DNA from: Phoronis australis
Lineage: Eukaryota > Phoronida > Phoronidae
Assembly: GCA_002633005.1 (NCBI GenBank)
Contig: NMRA01000257.1
Coordinates: 92,731 to 156,730, forward strand
Direction of reading: 5' to 3'
DNA length: 64,000 nucleotides
The translations under genes were made by a program, and so were the position numbers. The stretch's first letter is position 1. Every line of letters begins with the position of its first letter. Shown piece after piece: positions 38,001-49,249 of this stretch. The notes below the pieces were generated by a model, which saw only the letters and a program-made list of their open reading frames with translations, had not been told where the DNA came from and ran no database searches.

Positions 38001-41000
38001 AATGTTCCTCAGTGTCTAAATTACACGTAGCAATGAGCGAAAATTAGCAGTTAAACCTAATTGATAATTATATAAATTAGTATCAATACAAGACAATTCA
38101 TTCAGGTCACCTTGAGCACAAGCTGGCCCCATAAGCCAGTAACAATGTGACGCAGGCGTCATGGCCACTCTTACAAGCCAAGAGGAGGGGTGTGTTCCCG
38201 TCAATATCATCATGGTTCAACTCTGTCAAGTTATGTTGTAAAAGCACTTCCACACATTCATCTTTACCATTTCTATGAAAAGAACATGGTTACACCATGG
38301 TTATGACTTTTAACATTTCATTGTACTCGCTGCCTCTGGCCCAGTAACATCAAAAACTTCCGGCTCGGTAAGAATGAGGACTGTTGGTGATATCAGTGTC
38401 AAATCAAATGTGGCCACCTACTAACCAGCACAGTTCACTATTGGTTGGCTATACATTAATCACTTGAGGCATATTGCTTCAGAGTGTAAGCACATGAGCT
38501 GCATATGGTAGTACAAGCAATGTTCTCAATGTGAATGTAATGCTTTGTACACAACTACCAATTATTACAAGACTTCAAACAGACTCACTCTGCAGCCATG
38601 TGTAATGGTAGTACAAGCAATGTTCTCAATGTGTATGTAATGCTTTGTACACAACTACCAAATTACAAGACTTCAAACAGACTCACTCTGCAGCCAGGTG
38701 TAATGGAGTCTTCTCCTCTTCATCTCTAGCCTGCGGTAATGCCCCATATTCTAACAAGGTCTGTACGAGCACATGCTGACCAGTCAAAGCAGCATAGTGC
38801 AAGGCAGTTTGTCCAGATTTGTCAACGGATTCACGTATGTCATGTGAAGGGTGCTAATTAAAAAACGATCATGATTTTACATCTCAGCCAAGCATGTCTG
38901 ACATACAATGAATCAGAACAACTGTACAGTAGAACAGAGTGAGCTTTTGATTTTGATCAATAGGTTTATTCTTAGCAAAAAATTTAAAACTGTTCATCAA
39001 CCATGCAATTACTTCAGCAGCAACAATAGCCAAATTTGTGTTTACAGAACTTGGTGCAAGCCAAAAAAGACAGACCAGGAGAGCTTCATGGGCGAGCAGG
39101 ACCACTGTGTCATAATTCTCGCTTTCCACAGCCAAATGCAGGCACGTTCTGTTGCTGTCATCACAGCTGGTCAGGCTAGCACCCCTCTCAAGAAGAAACT
39201 CAACAGAGATGGTCTGTCCTCTCTGGGCAGCGCAGAGTAGTGGGGTAAAAGAGAAGATATCAACAGCCTCAAGGTCAGCTTCAGCTTTTAGCAGGACATC
39301 CATAACATGAAGGCAGCCAAATACTGCAGCTCTGTAATGACAAAACGCAATAGTCTCTTGAAGAGAAACTATACACGGACAATTTTTAGCAATGATAATG
39401 TCACTAATTAAAGAGAACAACAGCTCCCAGAAATGATAACCCACAGCCTTACTTGATGAGAAACAAACTTGCCAATTCTCAGAAAGGACAACCCATAACA
39501 GTTACATGATCAGAAACAAACACACCAATTCTCAGAATGGATAACGCACAGCAATCATTTGAAAAGAAACACAGAAGCTCTCAGCAATAACGTGTAGAAG
39601 TCATATGAAGTGAAAGCAACAACAATAACCAATAACACGTTCAGTCACCTTATCAAACAAACACAGCAAATCTCATTCAACAAACTGAGAGGATTGTAAA
39701 AAATAATGACACATAACTGGGCTGTCCCGGATTACATGGCAATAAAATTCTCCTTTGTCCCGGAGATAAGAAAGAGTGTGACCTCGTATTGGAAATCAGG
39801 CACATGTGGCCTCATTGATGTCAGGAAGGCAAAGAAGTTCACATCACACATCTACGGGACTTGTCCAGCTTATCAAACTTTCTCACGTCGGAGTTGCAGC
39901 CTATAGCACTGCAGTAATACTTTATTAGCATNACTGAGAGGATTGTAAAAAATACTGACACACAACTGGGCTGTCCCGGATTACATGGCGATAAAATTCT
40001 CCTTTGTCCCGGAGATAAGAAAGAGTGTGACCTCGTATTGGAAATCAGGCACATGTGGCCTCATTGATGTCAGGAAGGCAAAGAAGTTCACATCACACAT
40101 CTACGGGACTTGTCCAGCTTATCAAACTTTCTCACGTCGGAGTTGCAGCCTATAGCACTGCAGTAATACTTTATTAGCATTGGAAGGACAAATAGAGTAC
40201 CAAAAAAAAACTTTAATCAGACAACAACAACAGATAACATATGAAATGAATGTGCCTGACGGATGTTTACAGCATTGTGGGTAAATACAGCTAGATTCAC
40301 GTGTCATTGTGCAATCTTGGACAGCCCTATTGTCACCTGAAGGGAACCACAAAAATTCAGTCTCTGCAATTATAACATACATCAATCCCTTGAAGGTACA
40401 ACTAATTAAGAAGCTATGTTCTAACAACATACTCCCACTACTTGACACGAACCAAACAGAAATGACATGACAAATCAAAGTGTTGAAGACAATTTAAGCG
40501 TGATACAACAAGATAGCTTTGACATGGAGACAGCTACCATATTAACAGAGCACCTATAACAAGCAGGTCAAACAATATAATGGAAGGAGGTCTTGCCTGT
40601 GTAGAGGTGTCATATATTCATTGTCCATAGCATCGATGTCTGCCTGATAAGCCAACAACTCACTTGTTATGGCTGCGTAGTCATGAGTGGCAGCAATATG
40701 CAATGGCCTCCAATTGTTGTGCTGGTTGTGAAAATAAGAAACAATCAATTTGTAGTCTACCAACCTTATGAAATTATTTAGTGAGAGGGACCAGTTTTAA
40801 TCACTGGTGATAGAGCCGCCAACATCTGCAGATAACTCAGTGGTCACACAGAACTTACTCAACACCATCCAAGGCTATTAAGGTCCAAAGCACTGTTTCA
40901 AATAATAATAGTAATACTACAGAGGCCCACCTTTTACAAACACTTCTCTATACACTGACTTCTTGCAACTCTTTTAGCTTAGAGCCCTGTAAATAGTCCA

Positions 41001-44000
41001 GCAATGGCTCAACATGTGTTTTAAAACAAGAGTGCCTGTCATGGCAACCCACTGTTGTGATGCCCATTGGTTTGCATCCTGTGCAGACTCACTCAATTAT
41101 TGTGCCATTTGGCCTCGTCCACAAAGCAATGTGAAAGGAGTCTATTGCCATACTACATTGATGGTTACCATGGCAATGCCAATGGCAGTTGAAACACTCT
41201 GCAAACATTCCACCTCAGCTGACTACAACTTTCAAAAGCTGAAGCAATGTGTCACTCGCGCTGCTTAACTTTATCGTAAACGACTATCTTTCTCACCTTT
41301 TTATTGTTCACATTTGCCTGGTTATCCAGCAGTAGCTTGACTATGTCCTTCACACCATTCTCAACAGCTGCATGGAGGGCAGCCTGGCCCTCATCATCCT
41401 CCCTGTTGACATAGTCTTCCTTCATCTGTCTGTTGTCAGCTGAGGAGAAATAACAACACGTTAATGACATTGATACTTAAAGTGGCATAGAATGTGAAAA
41501 ACAGACTAAGTTGCATTGTTCAAAGTGGTTCTCTGCCACTGAAACAATGACAGTCAAAATATTCACCAGGCCTTTTCACGGTTTGTTTGTTGAGATTTTA
41601 AATTTCTGTTGGTTTCAAAGCATTTACCTTTAGTTTCAAATTTCAAAAAAAAACGATCTGTCAACTGCTCTTCACTTCATCGATTTCTCTCACAAGATAA
41701 AGCATGTCTCCATATTTGGTATGACAGGACATGAATGTTGCACATTTCCCTTACGTGGAAAATGTAACCCGTGACCTTTGACCTTTGATAAAAACAAAAC
41801 AGTCGATTTCAAGCAGCAGTCAGCACACATGAGTGAGACTTCTTTGAGCGCCTCAGCGCATATATATTATCAAGGGTGAAGAATTTGAATACTGGATTGG
41901 GGTGAAAAAGTTCTGATCATATTTTGTGTATGTGTTTTATAAATTAGTGAATCTGACGGCTTTTTCTAGAATTTCTTGCAATATTCAAAGCGAAAAACTC
42001 TTACGTTACCATCCCCAAAAAATAGATTCCCCACGATCTGTTTTGAAGGTATTTTTTTATGAGTTTTCGCAGAAATTTAATGCACATAACAAATTGTGCA
42101 CTTTTTAAGAAGTGATCATGGAGTTCACAATAGTTGGACCCAAAACTGAAGAGGCGCAGTAGCCCTAATGAATGCTGTTAGCTATTAAGACCAAAACATG
42201 ATCAAAACCTGGGGATTACGTGATAACAAAACCTGGACATTGCGCAGCCTCAAAATGTGACACCCATCACAGTAACGAGATAGGTAATAAAGGAATGACC
42301 CACCTTCCACTAGCAGACACCTGACTATATCAGTATGGCCATGTCCGGCTGCAACAATTAGAGGAGTTTTGCCAGACAAGTCTTCCAACTCTATGTTAGC
42401 ATAGTAGTTCAGCTGAAATGAGTACCAGAATCATGTCTATCAACAGGCAGTACAGCCAACAGGAAATTATTTCAAATTCCATAAAGTTTTACTGCACACA
42501 TTGTTGGTCTTCAATCAAGTCAGGAGATAAAACAAAGATTACACTAAAAAAAAACGCCATGCTCGATGCTTCCTTGAGTTTGCTTCAAATGGGGAATGAC
42601 ATTATTTGATTAAAATTTTTGCCAACAACCGCTAAACGTGTTCCATATTAATATAAGCCATGTTTATACTTATTGCAATGGGCACAACCGCAGTTGCATT
42701 TTAATGTTAACAATAACTGAAAACACAATTCTATTAACAATTTGCCTTTAGTTACCAAGACATGTTCAAGTGTAACATCATGATGAGATCTTTAAAGTGT
42801 ATCTTTCACTTTGCGTTACCCAATAAGCCACTTATATTGAAAACCAGTGCACATGGCACTCAATGTTAAAATGCTCTTACTAATGTCTGGACGATGTCCA
42901 TATTTTTCTGGAGACAAGCATCATGTAATGGGGTACATCTGTCATTATCTACTGGAGACACATGGCAGCCAGAGTCCAGTAACAGCTGCAAAATACTCAG
43001 ATAAGTTAACCACAGTTCAAACACAGTTAAAATAAACCTGCTTAAAAATAAATCTGCTTAAATTAGTTCTTTACGCCACTGTTCTCAGCATTTATGAAAT
43101 TATACGATATGTCTGGGCCAAGGTCTTTGATGTTGTAAGCAAACTTACAGTTAGGATCAATTATGTTGGAAAGTTTCACTGCCCTGCATGCAAAGTAGTC
43201 AAATCATCTATAATTCTGGGCAGCTGTTGTACGGAGAAAAAGTGTATCGACCATCAAATGTCAAGTGGCTATAGCTGCACTAAATAGCACTAAATAGCAC
43301 TAAAATTAACTCTTTCCTTTCCCTATTACCAAACTTGCTCCACACCCAAAACCCGTAAGAACAGCATGACTTACCTGTACAAGATCTATCTGTCCCCTGC
43401 GTGCTGCGATGTGTAGTGGTGTCTTTCCTCTGTTGTCTGTCACATTTGGGTCAGCAGAAGCTTTGAGAAGGCTGACAGCAGCGGCATTTGCTTTGTACTT
43501 GCAGGCAATGTGTAGAGGTGTGCAGCGGTCCGCTCCCTCTATGTTGGGATTAGCACCTTTTGAAAGCATTAGATCAAGTGCACCGTGCCTGAAATTTAGT
43601 GTTCACCTCATCGGAGCGGGAAAGGCTGTTAGTTATTAAAACTATTCTGGTTAGCAATTATGACTGGTTAACACTTTAGTATATATGGTTGTAGGTACCA
43701 TATGCTTTTGTAAATGAGTTTACAAAATCAAAAATAAAAATCAGTGACTTTGAGTGACCATTCAGAAAATTGCTTTCAGTGATCCAAACAATTACTCCCA
43801 ATTTTTAATCTGTTTTAATGTATAACAAACAAAAGACTGATCTGCACAAACATCCTAAAAAAAACAATTAAACGTACCGATTATGTTTTGCTGCATAATG
43901 TAAACAAGAAAATCCACCATTGTCAAGGTCAGTAGCATGTGAAGGTTTCACTTTCATATAGTCCTCAACAACAGGCAAATTTCCATCCCGAACTGCCTAC

Positions 44001-45935
44001 AAACATTAGTGAATTTTGTATTATAAAATTGCAAACATTAAGCCTGGCCAGCACGCCACCTGTTGGCCACATTTATACATTCACTAATATATATATAAAA
44101 TGAATATATACTTAGTAAATACAACTTTACACAGCTGTCCTAATGAATTTACTAAGCAAATGCATAACTTGGTATCTACTAAAAATGGGAGTGGAATTGT
44201 CAACTATCTGATCACAAACATAACCAGTCAAACCCTTCTTGGTTCAAGTATTAATTGTCAATTAGGAAAACAATGAAACTTCAAATTGTGGGGAGCGCAA
44301 CAATAATTTTTTTTTTACGTTTACTTAATCATAGAATGCCACGTTGCTGACATTCATTCCAACCTTGTACAGACATTACATCCCATATTCATCTCCTCAT
44401 TCTCTTCCTTCCCCTTTTTCCCATTCATCATTAACACACGCCCTGTCGGTAGTTTCCACTGTCTCTATGTTATCCTGCACGATCTATTTTTATTACGTAG
44501 CGAAATGAGTTTTATTTGGCGGAATGAAATTTCTCCAAGTGTGTTGTTTTGTTGTGAAGTTTGGTTTTTTGTTTGGTACGCATACTGCAAGTCACATTCT
44601 TTGTCCAATCGATGAGAAACTCACATAGAATATATCTCGTTAAAATATCGGGGCCTATTGTTTTGGAGTGAAACACTGGTACAAAGGTGGTGCTGTGACA
44701 GAACTCTAGCTCTGCAGTCTGTTGACAGATTTTTCTGCAATTTGGTCAATGGCTACCACTCTCGAGTTATTTGAAATCAATGTGATGTTAATGATGACGG
44801 CAATGGTGGCCATGATCAAGTTGTCATTTTCAGCATTATTGGTCGGCAGCATCATCGTCCTTGCCTTGGGTGGCATGGGCGTTGCATAGCCTGATTGTCA
44901 TCAATGTCACGGGTGTTGGGTGGCCTGATTGTCATCAGTGGGTGTTGGGTGGCCTGATTGTCATCAGTGTTATGGGCGTTGGGTGTTCTGATTGTAATCA
45001 TTGTCATGGGCGTTGCGTGGCCTGATTGCCATCAATTTCACGGGTGTTGGGTGGCCTGATTGTCATCAGTGTTATGGGTGTTGGGTGGCCTGATTGTTAT
45101 CAGTTTCATGGGTGTCCGGTTGCCTGATTGTCATCAGTGTCATGGGCATCGGGTGGCCCGAATGTCATCAGTGTCATGGGTGTTGGATGGTGTGATTGTT
45201 ATTCAGTGTCATGGACATTGGGTGCCCTGATTGTCGTCAGTGGCATTGATTGGCATCATTGGTTTTAGCTACGGTTTCATGTCCACGGACATTGTTTATG
45301 TGTCCCTTCATACTTGCTGTCGGTGCATCAGCACTAGAAGTACTGGAGGTGATGTTGCCTGCTGGCGGCACTGTTGTCAATGGTGTCAAAGTTTTGATTG
45401 TCATACTCCCTTGAGTCTCTGCCTCAGTCAATTTCTAATTATACACCAGAATGGTGGTGCTTTTGAACCATATTTTATTTGAACGGATTTATTCAAATTA
45501 TGGGATGCGAGTCTGGAAAATTTGTCCCACGGTTTTGTATCAGCTGGTACTGGACTTGGGCTCAGAGGATCATCACTGAAATTATATGGCGTGAAGTAAC
45601 CGCCACAGAATTGTGGCCACCATTTGTTGTTAATTAACATACAACACCACATACCGTACATACATAAACGTATACATGTTGTAGCCACCCTTTGTTGTTA
45701 ACATACAACACCATATATATACATATACATATATATATATATATATACCTATATGTACACATATGCACCTCAAACCATCAACAACCTTTCATACCTTAAG
45801 CATGCTTGAAGACGGCAAAGAATCATCAGCAACTATAGATGGAAGTCTGTCATACTTCACACTGGCCAACATTGCTGTCAAGCCAACTGAATGAAAAGTC
45901 AAATTCTGTCCATGGGAAATTCTGGGTCTCGACAT
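21951..45935 (-). CDS. TRPA1: TRPA1-like cation channel gene B (complete, 24 coding exons)
   Basis: Predicted exons, high to low coordinate: 45935-45795, 43996-43878, 43588-43375, 42985-42881, 42412-42304, 41439-41297, 40721-40597, 39331-39076, 38853-38687, 38272-38111, 36792-36681, 35985-35816, 35048-34919, 34369-34292, 33454-33384, 32430-32289, 30813-30697, 29406-29243, 28930-28870, 27956-27885, 26766-26590, 25190-24996, 23072-22951, 22074-21951. They total 3,276 nt with all phases compatible, giving 1,091 aa (human TRPA1 is about 1,119). Order: short N-terminus (1-47), ankyrin repeats (48-608), pre-S1 linker (609-700), S1-S6 with pore (about 701-950), TRP helix (about 950-975), C-terminal helical tail. 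The family forms tetrameric, calcium-permeable plasma-membrane channels used in chemical or thermal sensing. The start is the ATG just inside a 3' splice site; a longer frame to 45,986 is possible. Most introns have GT-AG ends; exon 7 has a GC donor, and the exon 8 donor (gtctgt) is weak. TRPA1 family membership is secure; whether it is the orthologue or a lineage-specific paralogue is not known. Confidence 0.93.
24996..25190 (-). other. gene B end of S6 and TRP-helix exon (exon 22)
   Basis: 65 codons beginning VGIAVGDIEKVSQSAYLTRI. This continues S6 from exon 21 (MNLL|VGIAVGDI) and forms the amphipathic TRP helix. The match to the MNLLIGLAVGDI landmark of TRPA1 is what most firmly assigns the family. 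Confidence 0.92.
26491..26609. repeat. 45-bp tandem repeat spanning the exon 21 splice donor
   Basis: Unit starts at 26491, 26536 and 26581 (AACACTTACCAAGAGGTTC) are exactly 45 bp apart; the third copy is partial. On the minus strand the unit carries codons for MNLL followed by gtaagtg. The copies at 26581 and 26536 both retain an intact GT donor; the outermost copy (26491) has lost it. Confidence 0.9.
26590..26766 (-). other. gene B pore loop and S6 exon (exon 21)
   Basis: 59 codons: the pore helix (MATFSFTTGEIEFQ), the turret and S6 ending VPVALMNLL. The selectivity-filter position that is Asp in the GDIN motif of human TRPA1 is Glu here (GEIE). The splice donor at its 3' end is copied by a 45-bp tandem repeat. 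Confidence 0.9.
27885..32430 (-). other. gene B transmembrane helices S1-S5 (exons 16-20)
   Basis: Exon 16 (32430-32289) holds S1 (ITFVNFILFLGMLNTYLVI). Exon 17 (30813-30697) holds S2. Exon 18 (29406-29243) holds S3 and S4, ending WINLIMYLRR. Exon 19 (28930-28870) is the end of S4 and the S4-S5 linker (MDFVGIYIIMFTTVIKSLLK). Exon 20 (27956-27885) holds S5. Hydrophobic segments have the expected order and spacing for a voltage-sensor-like domain of a TRP channel. Confidence 0.88.
33384..35048 (-). other. gene B pre-S1 linker (exons 13-15)
   Basis: Exons 35048-34919, 34369-34292 and 33454-33384 encode residues about 608-700. SPMRNLIRYTPEG, VTFNFEYID and MVQYKREELLSH align with the TRPA1 linker segments around the TPE/LPE, YNFKYL and MVQ-NR-ELL landmarks. 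In human TRPA1 this region carries the cysteines that react with electrophiles; here only the one in FNNC appears kept. Confidence 0.85.
36366..36598. mobile_element. miniature inverted-repeat element, family M1, copy 3
   Basis: It begins CGTGCGCGCACCCAGCC and ends GGTGCACGCATG. TAAAT is duplicated at 36361-36365 and 36599-36603. It sits in the gene B intron between exons 12 and 11, close to exon 11. Confidence 0.88.
38506..38705. repeat. 100-bp tandem duplication including the exon 9 splice donor
   Basis: Two copies, starting TGGTAGTACAAGC at 38506 and 38606. The inner copy contains the end of gene B exon 9 and its gtgagt donor (38687/38686). The outer copy has a second, unused-looking version of the exon end and donor near 38,585. 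The copies differ at only a few positions. Confidence 0.9.
39684..40180. repeat. 248-bp direct repeat split by a single N
   Basis: Copies 39684-39931 and 39933-40180 differ at three positions and are separated by one N at 39932. They lie in the intron between exons 7 and 8 of gene B. This may be two alleles placed end to end during assembly rather than a biological duplication. Confidence 0.92.
44865..45250. repeat. minisatellite, unit about 34 bp
   Basis: About eleven variant copies of TGTTGGGTGGCCTGATTG followed by TCATCAGTGTCATGGG. It lies in the first coding intron of gene B. Some units are shortened. No coding function is apparent. Confidence 0.88.
45700..45770. repeat. TA/CATA microsatellite
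   Basis: A run of TATATACATA-type dinucleotide sequence just downstream of exon 1 of gene B. A partly duplicated TTGTTAACATACAACACCA segment precedes it (two copies at about 45,625 and 45,690). Confidence 0.7.
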
Positions 45936-46972
45936 TTTGTCTGTAAAAAAGGAAATGATTAACTTATTGAACAAGTGTCGGGACATGGGTCTAATTGCAA
46001 TGTTCAGAAAAATTCAACTCCATTTACAGACAAAGCCTTTGTATATAGTTTCACATCACGCAAATAAGTTGTATGTTAAGATGGTGCCAATGGCCACATA
46101 CTGCAGAAATTGTAGACAAAATTAAAAAAGAGATTTGCATGTGAGCAGGTGACGTGAGATTACAGCTATAGTGGATGGCACAAAACAATAACCACTTATT
46201 ATAATTTGACCAACTGCCAGAAGGCAATTGCTTATGCAGAACGAACAACTGTGGACGAAACACTAAGGCTTATTGAGAGCTAAATAGAATGAGCGATACC
46301 AGAACAAAATGGCAGATGGCAGAGAGAGAGGGCGCTGACTACAGCGAAACGACATCTGGCAGATTGGCGTGACTTCTCATTCTCCACAAAAACATAAACT
46401 AACAACAGATGAGTAGGCTACTAAGCATGAGGAAACTTTAACTGTCCTTAGCTAAGTAGGTAATCCTGTAAATACGAGGGTGGGTGGTGAGAACGTTTCG
46501 GTCGACAACAGGCATTGGCCTCTTTGAGAGCGGGTTGGGCATCAGAGCAAGCGTGCCAAAGCAATTATCCACCCTTTCGCAAGGCCCTGATCGATCACTG
46601 TTTGAGCGTTTACTTCGACCTTTTCTATCATCTATAGACTACATGCAGTGAGTAGGCCTACCCCTCGGCCCCGGACAGCCGACTGTCAGCGGAGGATTGA
46701 GTCCAATGTAACTACTGCATATTTCGATTTCGGCTTCATGAGTTCCACTCGCTTTCGTTGGCCGTGGGGCAGTACCAAAGTCATTCCAGTCACAACTGAA
46801 GCCTGAATTTTCGAGTGGTAGGCGTTTTCACTGTTCACAATCACAGTCAGTCAACTTGTTGAAGACGAGTTTCACCACACGTGCAGTGAGTTTTCACATT
46901 GATTTCTGTTTACAGCTACCGCAAGCACTTTAAGTCACTCTGTATTTGTAAAAAGTTAAATAAAAAGCTTAC

Positions 46973-47110
46973 ATGGGGTGATACTGGCGACTTTTAGCAA
47001 CAACTGAAGAAATCTTTGCCTTTGACAGGTTTTCAGTCGAGCGCAGCGTCTGCAGCTGTTTTGTGATTTCCTATAGTTACCAAATTGACCACTAGGGGGC
47101 TAGTACATGT
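46973..47110 (-). promoter_or_regulatory. possible 5' leader exon of gene B
   Basis: On the minus strand a good 5' splice site (CCCAT|gtaagc) lies at 46,973. It could join the 3' splice site (tttttttacag) at 45,941, immediately before the gene B start codon. The upstream boundary is arbitrary; I see no clear TATA box. It would be untranslated or mostly so. Confidence 0.3.
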
Positions 47111-47654
47111 GCCGTAAATTTCCGAAAGAGCACGACTCTTGTCGGTCTCCCCTGAACCAAATTGCCGCCTGAGTGAGTGAAGAGTAAAAAGTAAAAGTTT
47201 TACTTAAACCTCGGGGGTGAAGTACAACAAACCGTTACCACAGATGTTATTAACCGACAAAGATATTAATAAAAATATAAACAACTAGAATTCTATATAC
47301 GACATTTCAGTCTTACGATTTACAACAGGAGTCCTCCCGCGGCCGGGATGCCGCGCCGGCGCGGCCTTCAAGTTTCCAAGTCAGAGTTCGACATATTGGC
47401 GCATGCGCCTACGTTTCGCATATAAGCCCAAATAATGTCAAGTGCATAGGCCCATACATTAATTATACATAGGCGTACGAATGATGAGCGAGTGACGGGG
47501 GGGGGGGGGGGNTTGCCGGGGGACCGGTGCCCCGCCCCCTGATCCCTCCCCGCAACCATGAAATCTTTCCTACTCTGCAATGTTGGGCGCACCCATTTGA
47601 CTACCGTTATGCATCCTGATGACATTTTTTTATATTTGTGTTACGTCCCTGCAT

Positions 47655-47745
47655 GGTGTCACTGATCAGGCGCAGTACGGTGTGACGACCGGGTGCTCAG
47701 ACCCCGTCCCGGCCGTGTGGGTTCGACTCCCACTGGACCACATTG
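47655..47745 (+). repeat. tRNA-derived SINE-like sequence
   Basis: A perfect T-arm (GTGGG, loop TTCGACT, CCCAC) ends in TGGACCA like an acceptor strand. An A-box-like AGGCGCAGTACGG lies about 45 bp upstream. The 5' acceptor strand pairs only partly and the anticodon arm is irregular, so this is not a functional tRNA. An AATAAA and an A-rich stretch follow at about 47,805. Confidence 0.5.
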
Positions 47746-48842
47746 CTTTTAGCCCCTTGAGTCAAGTTTCTGGGTCCTCAGCTCGGTTTTACTGAACTAT
47801 ATATTAATAAAGCATAAAAAATGGTTCCAGGTGATCGTGCAATAGGCCGCGGCCCGGCCGCGGGCCTGCCATGCCATAGTGCGCACGTCCTCTTATAGTG
47901 GTAGGCAAGTAGACCGAGTGCAATACGTGTCACGTTAAGCGTTTTTAAATTTTCTTAACAATCAGAACACAACTGCCAGAGTGGGGCATAAAAGTTATTG
48001 TCCGGCGAGCCAGATATGTCGAGGTGTTTGTGAGGTTATTTCGTTGTTGTTACCAAAAACTGTAAACTTACATTATGGGTGGTAGGCCTACAGCTGGTGT
48101 CATTTTAGTGCTCTCGCTTCAGTTGTGGCCTAAATGTAACGTTGAATATTGTCGGCCTTAGCAAAGTTAGTAACAGTCCATTTTGTTGCTCATTGTTGAA
48201 GTTTATCTAGGTCGTATTCAGTTGAAAATGGAATATTGATTTTTTGAGAATGGGTAAAAAATTAATGTATCATCGGCGTAGATATTTTTTGCGCTGTCTG
48301 CGTCAGGATTATCGTAAGTTGACAAGGAAGAGAAGAGGACCCGCGAAGAGGGGGGATACAGTACTCCCCAATAAACCCCTAGAGACGTAATAACCCGGGG
48401 CACTACGGTACGTGTTCCAATAAGGTGTGAGAGTGATGAAACATTCGTCTCACTGACCACAGGAATTAGCCAAGACATTGTCCGCACAGGACTCCCAGTT
48501 TTGTATGAAAAATCTTTGTTGCAGTATACGTTTCGTCTACACTATAACTTTGTGTTCGTACTCAGTAAGTACTTCGTAAAAGTCCGGAAAATGTGTTTTG
48601 CACGGATTTTCTGGAACAAATTTGTTCAGAAGAAAAGCTGTGTCTAGAAGAAGTAAATTACCAATTCGACATCCCTTTGTGGACGAAACCTCCTAATTCG
48701 TGCGGTTCTTATGTGTGGCCCAATGATGACATCGCGTGTTTCTTTTTAAATTATCTCGGGATCCAGTCTAGATAATTTTCCTCAGTGCGTCGCGCGGTAC
48801 GCCACAGTCTTCTGGCGCGTCGCAAAATTGCCACATCATCTG

Positions 48843-49079
48843 CATGCGCGCACTCAGCCTTTAATATGGGGGCTCGAATCTCTGACAAAGTGGATCTTTT
48901 GCTAACAAAAAAGAAGAGGGAGGACTAAAAAAGGGGTACCACCTTCAGGTCTGCGCATTTTTAATGGATTCTGTCTCGTTTCCTCGGTCTTCTGTTCCTC
49001 TGAGGCGGTCTTTTTTTACCTGCTTCGCCAAATGGGGGACTCATTCGAGCCCCCCGAGCCCCCCCCGGGTGCGCGCATG
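48843..49079. mobile_element. miniature inverted-repeat element, family M1, copy 4
   Basis: It begins CATGCGCGCACTCAGCC and ends GGGTGCGCGCATG. ATCTG is duplicated at 48838-48842 and 49080-49084. It contains the same GGGGGCTCGAAT subterminal motif on both sides. Confidence 0.9.
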
Positions 49080-49249
49080 ATCTGGATCGACAGCAGACTG
49101 AAAGAACGATTCGCCCAGTTTTTCGTTTCACCATTAAGCCCCCTTTGGTGGCACATTCGTGGTGCATGAATCTATTACCATATTGCTGCCCTGAGTTGAA
49201 AGAATCTCTAACAGCTTCATCTCTATCGTCCACATATCCATTATTGTCA

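Larger units (their letters stand above)
35816..43996 (-). other. gene B ankyrin-repeat block (exons 2-12)
   Basis: Eleven exons encode about 560 residues of back-to-back ankyrin repeats. Clear cores include [60 protein letters not shown] and [20 protein letters not shown]. The consensus TPLHxAA and GADxN pieces are present in most repeats. In TRPA proteins this domain is cytosolic and couples ligand or temperature sensing to the gate. Exon boundaries cut repeats at varied phases but in the same places as in gene A. Confidence 0.93.

Noticed and set aside
45428-45590. Possible extra N-terminal exon of gene B (SDDPLSPSPVPADTK)
   Set aside because: Its acceptor phase does not fit the phase-0 end of exon 1, and exons 1 and 2 join directly in frame.
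47497-47512. Poly-G run ending in N, and poly-C run beginning with N at 56,820
   Set aside because: Homopolymers next to single undetermined bases are probably sequencing limits, not biology.
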